The notes under the pieces are model-generated. The model had not been told where the DNA came from, did no database searches, and was given only the letters and a program-made list of their open reading frames with translations. Positions 58,530 through 64,000 of a stretch of 64,000 bases of DNA are shown here, one piece after another. The stretch is from positions 2,433,001 to 2,497,000 of the forward strand of contig NZ_CP082922.1 of assembly GCF_019931675.1 (NCBI RefSeq). Direction: 5' to 3'. Position numbers and translations under genes: made by a program. The stretch comes from Nocardioides rotundus. Lineage in GTDB: Bacteria; Actinomycetota; Actinomycetes; Propionibacteriales; Nocardioidaceae. The first letter of the stretch is position 1, and each line of letters starts with the position of its first letter.

Positions 58530-59975
58530 TCAGCAGGCGGCGCCGAGGTCGTCGGCCTGGTTGGCGACGTACCCCTCCGACAGCGAGCCCAGCGACCCGC
58601 CGGTCATCCCGGACTGCCCGGCCGGCTTCTTCTTCTTGGGTGCGGCCTTGGCCGTGCCCTCGGCCTGGTCGATCCCCTTCTGGATCATCTCCTGGATCTT
58701 GTCGATGTCCGGGTCGGAGGTGTCCACGGCAGGCGGCACCAGCGAGACCGTGCTGACCTTCTGTCCCCGCGCCTTGAGCGCCAGGTCGATGAACCGGCCG
58801 AACTCGCTGGAGGGGACGTTGGTGGAGACCATGTCGGAGCTGGCCGAGGCGATCTCGGTGAAGTTGGTGAGCATCGTCTTCGGGCTGACCTGGTGGAGCA
58901 TCGCGTTCATCACGCACTTCTGCCGGGCCATCCGCGAATAGTCGTCCGAGCCCTCCCGAGCCCGCGCGAACCACAGCGTGTCGTGGCCGTTGAGGGTCCG
59001 GGTGCCGGGGTCGATGTAGTGGAAGGTCTTCTCGTTGGGCAGCCCGACGGGGATCGGCTGGCGCACGTTGAGCCTCACCCCGCCCACGGCGTCCACCAGG
59101 CCCTTGAAGCCCTCGAGGTTGACCATCGCCCAGTAGTTGATCTTCAGCCCCGTGATCCCCTCGACCGCGGAGATGGTCGCGTTCATGCCGGGGTCCTCGA
59201 CGCCCTTGAACAGCTCGCGGTTCTCCCCGACCCAGGTGTTCACGCTGTTCAGCTCGCAGTCGGGGTAGCCGCAGTTGTAGCCCTGCGGCCAGGCCTTGTC
59301 CATGACCGACCCCTCGGCGAAGGGGAAGTTCGTCATGTTGCGCGGCAGGCTGATCAGCACCGTGCGGCCGGTCTCCTCGTCGATGCTGGCCACCGTCATG
59401 GAGTCCGTGCGCAGGCCCCACCGACCCTTGCCGGCGTCACCGCCGACCAACAGCACGTTGTATCGCCCGTCCTCCGCGGCGGAGGCGGCGCCGTCGGAGG
59501 ACATCGCGATGGTGAAGTCGCGCTGGACGCCCACCACGTGGGCGCCGAAGATCAGGGCACCGGCCACCGAGAGGCACAGCACCCCGTTGATGCCCACGAC
59601 CGCCAGCCGCTGGTTCTGCTGGAGGCTCAGCGGCTGCCCGAGCCGCCAGGCGTCCATGAAGAGGAACGCCCAGCCGACGGCGAGGCCGATCAGGGTCCAC
59701 CGGAGGACACCGAGCAACGTGGGGTTGAAGGCCGCCCAGAAGGCGAACGGGCGCCACAGCAGGCCGACCAGGGCGGCGACGGCGACCAGGAGGACGACGG
59801 CCCCGGCGATCCGGAGCGCCATCATCCCGACGCGGCGGTTGCCGGCCACGACCTGCGCCGACCCGGGGGCCAGGAGGGTCATCACCATCAGGGTCACGGC
59901 GCGACGGAAGCGGACGCGTCGCGCCCGCTCGGAGCTGGCGGCTCGGACGAACCCTGGGGGCGTCGCAGTCGACAT
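58530..59975 (-). CDS. LCP-family glycopolymer ligase (multi-membrane N-terminus)
   Basis: A 481-residue LytR-CpsA-Psr protein. The N-terminal third has four hydrophobic segments (about 28-50, 55-80, 88-110, 122-145) and the extracellular LCP domain spans about 170-430. Pyrophosphate-binding Arg/Asp motifs appear as LRTDSMTVASI, ISLPRNMTNF, NLEGFKGLVDAVGGV and LWFARAREGSDDYSRMARQ. LCP enzymes move lipid-linked glycans onto peptidoglycan or other acceptors. The Lys-rich tail (APKKKKPAG) could bind acidic polymer. ATG at 59975, divergent from a second LCP gene. Confidence 0.92.
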   Translation of the reverse strand: MSTATPPGFVRAASSERARRVRFRRAVTLMVMTLLAPGSAQVVAGNRRVGMMALRIAGAVVLLVAVAALVGLLWRPFAFWAAFNPTLLGVLRWTLIGLAVGWAFLFMDAWRLGQPLSLQQNQRLAVVGINGVLCLSVAGALIFGAHVVGVQRDFTIAMSSDGAASAAEDGRYNVLLVGGDAGKGRWGLRTDSMTVASIDEETGRTVLISLPRNMTNFPFAEGSVMDKAWPQGYNCGYPDCELNSVNTWVGENRELFKGVEDPGMNATISAVEGITGLKINYWAMVNLEGFKGLVDAVGGVRLNVRQPIPVGLPNEKTFHYIDPGTRTLNGHDTLWFARAREGSDDYSRMARQKCVMNAMLHQVSPKTMLTNFTEIASASSDMVSTNVPSSEFGRFIDLALKARGQKVSTVSLVPPAVDTSDPDIDKIQEMIQKGIDQAEGTAKAAPKKKKPAGQSGMTGGSLGSLSEGYVANQADDLGAAC

Positions 59976-60127
59976 CGAGGAGGGCGACCTCTCTGCGGGG
60001 AAGTGGACGAGATGCCCGCCCAGTATCACCAGTCACTGTGGTCGCGGCCGTTCGCGACGCGCCGCCAGGACACGGAAGGTACGGCGGTTCACCGGGTCGC
60101 TGTCCCGTTCACGGTAGCCTCGCCGGC

Positions 60128-61366
60128 ATGGCTGACCGTCCCCGGGGAAGCGGAGGTCCCGAGGAGGGCACTCCCGAGTACGACTGGCTCTACGGCTCTC
60201 GTGGGTCCTCACGCTCCGGCGACGCCGACGACGCCACCCAGGTGATCCGCAACCAGGGCGAGTACGACGACGCCACGCGGCGGATGCCCGCCGTACCCAA
60301 CGAGCCGACGAGCCGGCCGCGCCAGAGCCCGCCACCGCCACGCGACCGAGGGGTCGGACCTCCGGGGCCCCCTCCCCGACGGGACCCGCGTCCACGTCCC
60401 GCGCCGCGCCCCCGGCGCCGCTCCCGTCTCGGGTGGCTCAAGCTGGCGCTGCTCGCCTGGCTGGTCTTCCTGATCGCCGTGCCCTTCTGGGCGTGGAGCA
60501 AGGTCGCCACCGTGGACGCCACCCCGCCGGAGGACACCCGCCCCGACGAGCAGGGCGGGACGACGTACCTCCTCGTCGGCTCCGACTCCCGCGAGGGTCT
60601 CAGCGAGGAGCAGCGCCGTGACCTCGGCACCGGCAACGCGGGCGGGCAGCGCACCGACACGATCATGCTGCTGCACACCGGCTCCGGCCCGAACCTGCTG
60701 ATGTCGATCCCGCGCGACTCGCTGGTCGAGGTGCCGGGCTACGGGACGACCAAGATCAACGCGGCGTTCGCGTACGGCGGCCCGCGGCTGCTGGTGCGCA
60801 CGATCGAGCTGAACACCGGGATCCGGGTGGACGACTACATCGAGGTGGGCTTCGGCGGGTTCGTCGACATCGTCGACGCCGTCGGCGGGATCGAGATCTG
60901 CCCGCCGATGAAGATGAACGACCCGCAGGCGAACCTCAACGTGGAGAAGGGCTGCCAGGAGGCGGACGGCAAGACCGCCCTGGCCTACGCGCGCTCCCGC
61001 AAGCTCTACCTCGAGCGGGGGGACGTCGACCGCGGCAAGGCGCAGCGCGAGGTGATCTCGGGGATCGGCGCGAAGATCATGTCGCCGTGGACGTTCATCA
61101 ACCCGGTGCGCTACTACCGCACGAACATGGCGGGCGCCGAGTCGCTGCGGGTCAGCGAGGGCACCGGCCCGGTCGCCGTGGGGCGCTTCGCCTTCGCGAT
61201 GACCCGCGTCGACGGGAAGAACGGGCTGACCTGCACCGTGCCGATCCAGGACCTGGCCGTGAACTGGGACCCCGAGCGCTCGCGGGCGCTGTTCCAGAAG
61301 ATCATCGACGACGACACCGACTCGGTGGGCAAGCGACTGTGCACGCCCACCGGGCTGCCACAGTGA
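60128..61366 (+). CDS. LCP-family glycopolymer ligase (single membrane anchor)
   Basis: A 412-residue LytR-CpsA-Psr protein: a long disordered basic/Pro-rich cytosolic N-terminus (about 1-98), one membrane helix (about 103-124), then the LCP domain with LLVGSDSREGL, GQRTDTIMLLH, SIPRDSLVEVPGYG, FGGFVDIVDAVGGI and TALAYARSRK. Together with the divergent LCP gene it is a candidate ligase for the galactan. ATG at 60128. The 152-base intergenic region shared with the other LCP gene should hold both promoters. Confidence 0.93.
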   Translation: MADRPRGSGGPEEGTPEYDWLYGSRGSSRSGDADDATQVIRNQGEYDDATRRMPAVPNEPTSRPRQSPPPPRDRGVGPPGPPPRRDPRPRPAPRPRRRSRLGWLKLALLAWLVFLIAVPFWAWSKVATVDATPPEDTRPDEQGGTTYLLVGSDSREGLSEEQRRDLGTGNAGGQRTDTIMLLHTGSGPNLLMSIPRDSLVEVPGYGTTKINAAFAYGGPRLLVRTIELNTGIRVDDYIEVGFGGFVDIVDAVGGIEICPPMKMNDPQANLNVEKGCQEADGKTALAYARSRKLYLERGDVDRGKAQREVISGIGAKIMSPWTFINPVRYYRTNMAGAESLRVSEGTGPVAVGRFAFAMTRVDGKNGLTCTVPIQDLAVNWDPERSRALFQKIIDDDTDSVGKRLCTPTGLPQ

Positions 61367-61382
61367 GGAGCCTGCGACCGCG

Positions 61383-62249
61383 ATGACCTGGGAGACCCTG
61401 CGCTGGGAGGTCGACGACGCCGGGGTGGCGCTGCTGACCCTGAACCGGCCCGACGAGCTGAACTCCTTCACCGTCACCATGGCCCGCGAGCTCGAGGAGT
61501 GCTTCCGGCAGGCCGCCTCCGACGACGAGGTGCGCGCGATCGTGGTGACCGGGGCGGGCCGCGCCTTCTGCGCCGGGATGGACCTCTCGGCCGAGGGCAA
61601 CGTCTTCGGCCTGGACGAGACGCTGGACCCGAGCCCCGAGGCGTTCGCCGCCGACCACGACCAGGAGCCGTGGCAGTCGGGGATGCGCGACACCGGCGGC
61701 AAGGTGACGCTCGCGATCCACGACTGCCCCAAGCCCGTTCTCGCGGCGATCAACGGCCCCGCGGTCGGGATCGGCGCCACCATGACCCTGGCGATGGACC
61801 TGCGGCTGGCCTCCACCTCGGCCCGGATCGGCTTCGTCTTCGGTCGCCTGGGCATCGTGCCCGAGGCCTGCTCCACCTGGTTCCTCCCCCGGATCGTCGG
61901 GGTCTCCCAGGCGCTGGAGTGGATCTACTCCGCCGACATCCTGACCGCCGAGCAGGCGCTCGAGGGCGGGCTGATCCGCTCGCTGCACGAGCCCGAGGAC
62001 CTGGTCCCGACGACCCTCGCGCTGGCCCGCTCCTTCGTCGAGGGCCGCTCCCCCGTCGCCCTGGCGCTGGCCCGGCAGCTGGTCTACCGCAACAGCGCCG
62101 CGCCGCATCCGCTGCAGGCCCACCTGGCCGACTCCCTGGCGATGTGGCACACCTCGGTCGGCGACGGCAAGGAGGGCGTCGCCGCCTTCCGGGAGAAGCG
62201 GCCCCCGCAGTTCACCGGGCGGGCCTCGCAGACGCCGCGGATCGTCTGA
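61383..62249 (+). CDS. Enoyl-CoA hydratase/isomerase (crotonase) family protein
   Basis: A 288-residue crotonase-fold protein with LLTLNRPDELNSF, the oxyanion-hole AFCAGMDLSAEGN, AINGPAVGIGATMTLAMDLRLAS, and the second catalytic Glu region LGIVPEACSTWFLP. It hydrates or isomerises enoyl-CoA. ATG at 61383, 16 bases after the LCP gene, so co-transcription is possible though functionally unrelated. A long hairpin follows its stop at 62271-62318. Confidence 0.92.
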   Translation: MTWETLRWEVDDAGVALLTLNRPDELNSFTVTMARELEECFRQAASDDEVRAIVVTGAGRAFCAGMDLSAEGNVFGLDETLDPSPEAFAADHDQEPWQSGMRDTGGKVTLAIHDCPKPVLAAINGPAVGIGATMTLAMDLRLASTSARIGFVFGRLGIVPEACSTWFLPRIVGVSQALEWIYSADILTAEQALEGGLIRSLHEPEDLVPTTLALARSFVEGRSPVALALARQLVYRNSAAPHPLQAHLADSLAMWHTSVGDGKEGVAAFREKRPPQFTGRASQTPRIV

Positions 62250-62270
62250 CCCGCCCCGCCTGGCGGCCCC

Positions 62271-62318
62271 GGACGTCATACGTTCCGGGGAAGCGGTTCC
62301 CCGCCTCGTATGACGTCC
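62271..62318. terminator. Nested hairpin after the enoyl-CoA hydratase gene
   Basis: Outer arms GGACGTCATACG/CGTATGACGTCC (12 bp, perfect) enclose an inner stem CGGGGAA/TTCCCCG with loop GCGG. It begins 22 bases after the stop. The strength suggests a terminator, although no T-run follows; the perfect outer arms could also be a protein site for the padR gene ahead. Confidence 0.5.
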
Positions 62319-62364
62319 CGGCGGGCTGCTTGAGTCGCTGCGTCACCGTCGCTACAGTTCCGAT

Positions 62365-62388
62365 ATATCGCGATATGCCAGCGATATC
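62365..62388. promoter_or_regulatory. Candidate PadR operator
   Basis: The 12-bp palindrome ATATCGCGATAT (62365-62376) is followed by a half copy GCGATATC (62381-62388), 28 bases before the padR start. It is AT-rich in very GC-rich surroundings. Autoregulation through such a site is common in the PadR family; direct binding is inferred. Confidence 0.55.
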
Positions 62389-62415
62389 TCACGAACTTTC
62401 ACGAGGGAGACCAGC

Positions 62416-63141
62416 ATGGGACACCATGGACGACGGGGCCGGTACGACGGCCCCGGCAGCGAGCAGTGGCGCAACCACCCGCAGAACCCCTGGCAGGGCT
62501 GGATGGGACCGGAGTGGGGCCAGGGCCCCCGGCACGGGCGCGGGCGCGGCCCGGGCGGTCCCCCGCCGTGGGTGGCCGGGCTGCTGGGCTGGGGCCAGCC
62601 CGAGCCGACACCGGGGCCGCGGGTCCGCCGGGGCGACGTGCGCACCGCGATCCTCGACGTGGTGCGCAGCGCCGGGGAGGCCGGGGAGCCGATCAACGGC
62701 TATCAGGTGATCCAGCAGATCGCCGAGCGGAGCGGCGGCGCGTGGCGCCCCAGCCCCGGCTCGGTCTACCCGACCGTGCAGCAGCTGCACGACGAGGGCC
62801 TGGTCGAGAGCGACGACGACCACGGTCGCAAGACCATCCGGCTGACCGACGAGGGGCGTCGCTACGTCGAGGAGAACCGGGCCACCCTGGACGCGGTCTG
62901 GTCGCCCTTCGAGCAGCAGCGCCGCCAGGAGCCGCGCGCCGGGGCCGACCTCCGTTCGGAGGTGGGGCAGGTGATGAGCGCGGTGTGGCAGATCGTCAGC
63001 CAGGGCTCCGAGGCCCAGCGCCGGGCGCTCGTGGAGGTGCTGGTGGACACCCGCCGCACGCTCTACGGGATCCTCGCCGACGGCGCGGACCAGCCCGGCC
63101 CGCAGGACCCCGAGCGGCGTTCCGAGGGTGAGGACTCGTGA
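62416..63141 (+). CDS. PadR family transcriptional regulator
   Basis: A 241-residue protein with a Gly/Pro/Trp/Arg-rich disordered N-terminus (about 1-70) and a PadR winged helix (about 72-160; VRRGDVRTAILDVV, NGYQVIQQIAERSGG, SPGSVYPTVQQLHDEGLV). A C-terminal helical dimerisation region (about 165-225) follows. The ATG at 62416 lies just past the ATATCGCGATAT palindrome, so it probably represses itself. The DUF1707 membrane protein follows with a GTGA overlap and is the likely co-regulated partner. Confidence 0.9.
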   Translation: MGHHGRRGRYDGPGSEQWRNHPQNPWQGWMGPEWGQGPRHGRGRGPGGPPPWVAGLLGWGQPEPTPGPRVRRGDVRTAILDVVRSAGEAGEPINGYQVIQQIAERSGGAWRPSPGSVYPTVQQLHDEGLVESDDDHGRKTIRLTDEGRRYVEENRATLDAVWSPFEQQRRQEPRAGADLRSEVGQVMSAVWQIVSQGSEAQRRALVEVLVDTRRTLYGILADGADQPGPQDPERRSEGEDS

Positions 63142-63530
63142 GCGAGCTGCGGGTCGGCCACGCCGAGCGGGAGGCCGCCTCCCACCGGCTCGCCGACCAC
63201 TACGCCGAGGGTCGGTTGGACGAGGAGGAGTACGCCGAGCGGCTGGACGCCATCTGGTCGGCGCGCACCCGCGACGACCTCGCCGTGGTCTTCCACGACC
63301 TGCCGGCTCCGGTGCGTGCGCCCCGCCCGGTCGGGCCCGCGCGGCCGTCGTACCGTCCCCGGCCGGGTGAGCGCAGCTGGCTGGTCCCGGTCCTGGTGAT
63401 CGCCGGCGTGCTGGCGATCCTCGGCCTGGCGCTGGACGTCTTCCCGTGGTGGCTGCTGCTGGTCGCGGCGATCATCGTGGCGAAGAAGTCCAAGCACTCG
63501 AGCGGGTTCAGACCTTCAGCAGGTCGATGA
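63138..63530 (+). CDS. DUF1707 (SHOCT-like) domain membrane protein
   Basis: A 130-residue protein with an N-terminal DUF1707 domain (LRVGHAEREAASHRLADHY, EGRLDEEEYAERLDAIWSAR), a basic linker, and two C-terminal membrane segments (about 80-98 and 101-115). GTG at 63138 overlaps the padR stop. The combination of a PadR regulator with a coupled DUF1707 membrane protein suggests envelope-stress sensing, but function is unknown. Its last 23 bases overlap the mshC end on the opposite strand. Confidence 0.87.
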   Translation: MSELRVGHAEREAASHRLADHYAEGRLDEEEYAERLDAIWSARTRDDLAVVFHDLPAPVRAPRPVGPARPSYRPRPGERSWLVPVLVIAGVLAILGLALDVFPWWLLLVAAIIVAKKSKHSSGFRPSAGR

Positions 63531-64000
63531 GCAGCCGGGCGGCCGCGCCCCCGTCCTCCACGGCGCGGGCGTAGGCCGTCGGGACGTCCAGGTCGTCGAC
63601 CAGGGCCGCCAGCACGGCCTCGCGCCCCTCGTCGGAACGGCGCGCGGCCGCCGCGTGCAGCGCCTCCACGCGCTCGGCGGCCTCGGCGACCTGCGCGGCG
63701 TCGTACTCCCAGGGCGCGCGCCAGTCGCGGTGGAGCAGCAGCATGCGGACCACCGCGCCGGGGTGCTGGGCGAGCAGGTCGCGCACGAGCACCAGGTTGC
63801 CGGTGGACTTGGCCATCTTGGCGCCCTCGAAGCCGACCGTGCCGACGTGCAGCATCCGCCGGGCGAACGGCGCCGCGCCGGTCGCCGCCTCCACCATCGC
63901 GGCCTGGTAGGCGTGGTGCGGGAACGCCAGGTCGGCACCGCCCACCACCACGTCCAGGCTCGCCCCGAAGGCCCCGACCGCCATCGCCGCGCACTCCACG
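63508..64000 (-). CDS. mshC: Cysteine ligase MshC (mycothiol synthesis), 3' part, cut by window edge
   Basis: The C-terminal 164 residues of a CysRS-like ligase that joins cysteine to glucosaminyl-inositol in mycothiol synthesis. Readable motifs are ECAAMA, DVVVGGADLAFPHHAYQAA and the KMSKS-type loop EGAKMAKSTGNLV, then the short helical C-terminus (RDWRAPWEYDAAQVAEAA) without the anticodon-binding domain of true CysRS. That shortness and the actinobacterial context favour MshC over cysS. The first visible codon is internal, so the gene continues beyond 64000. Confidence 0.88.
   Translation of the reverse strand, partial: VECAAMAVGAFGASLDVVVGGADLAFPHHAYQAAMVEAATGAAPFARRMLHVGTVGFEGAKMAKSTGNLVLVRDLLAQHPGAVVRMLLLHRDWRAPWEYDAAQVAEAAERVEALHAAAARRSDEGREAVLAALVDDLDVPTAYARAVEDGGAAARLLIDLLKV

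Noticed and set aside
63508..64000. Cysteinyl-tRNA synthetase
   Set aside because: The KMSKS-like loop and FPHH motif fit both, but the short C-terminus without an anticodon-binding domain fits MshC better.

Overview
The window is very GC-rich, gene-dense DNA with frequent GTG starts and 4-base GTGA/ATGA overlaps. It carries actinobacterial hallmarks: mtrAB-lpqB, whiB2, mshC (mycothiol), F420 genes, SecA with a SEC-C tail, TatB and DUF3499. Gene content and order suggest Nocardioides or a close relative (Nocardioidaceae). This is inferred from gene families, since no rRNA is present.

Layout. 1-2.7 kb: histidine phosphatase, a DUF5302 protein and a MaoC/acyl-CoA dehydrogenase pair. 2.8-5.9 kb: two tandem exported endonuclease/exonuclease/phosphatase (EEP) paralogues, the second fused to a degenerate phosphodiesterase-like domain. 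5.9-9.3 kb: MgtE-N/CBS protein, DUF1003 protein, Mrp ATPase and TatB. 9.3-27.6 kb: a conserved actinobacterial core running LysM protein, Rv3235-like protein, secA, YcaQ-type glycosylase, response regulator, hpf, comF, lpqB-mtrB-mtrA, ahcY, DUF808, SIS protein, Trm112, manB and DUF3499. 27.6-38.6 kb: the core continues with a metallopeptidase-like protein, DUF5719, a large membrane glycosyltransferase, whiB2, fbiA, fbiB, manC and a TIGR03089 protein. It is interrupted at 28.1-30.0 kb by a DUF222-HNH endonuclease gene bracketed by two repeat arrays in opposite orientation. 38.6-61.4 kb: cell-surface glycopolymer genes. These are a PGRP amidase with FG-GAP repeats, an ABC exporter (Wzm/Wzt), a GlfT2-like galactofuranosyltransferase, a glycerol-1-phosphate dehydrogenase-like enzyme, a LicC-like cytidylyltransferase, two phospholipase D-like exported proteins (one with very Lys/Arg-rich insertions), two sulfotransferase-like proteins, UDP-galactopyranose mutase, a LicD-methyltransferase fusion, two GT2 enzymes and two LCP ligases. 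61.4-64 kb: enoyl-CoA hydratase, a PadR regulator with a DUF1707 membrane protein, and the 3' part of mshC cut by the window edge.

How the genes fit together. manB, manC and the SIS protein feed GDP-mannose and sugar-phosphate pools. Glf supplies UDP-galactofuranose to the GlfT2-like and GT2 enzymes. Wzm/Wzt would export the lipid-linked glycan and the LCP proteins would attach it to peptidoglycan. The dehydrogenase, LicC-like and LicD-like genes together suggest (inference) that the glycan carries an alcohol-phosphate, most simply glycerol phosphate. The sulfotransferase-like proteins may add sulfate. MtrAB-LpqB, WhiB2 and the amidase add envelope and division control. The most novel material is this decoration module (45.5-56.7 kb), the inverted-array HNH element, a 21-bp repeat cluster at 24.5 kb and the pseudo-phosphodiesterase fusion at 4.0-5.9 kb.
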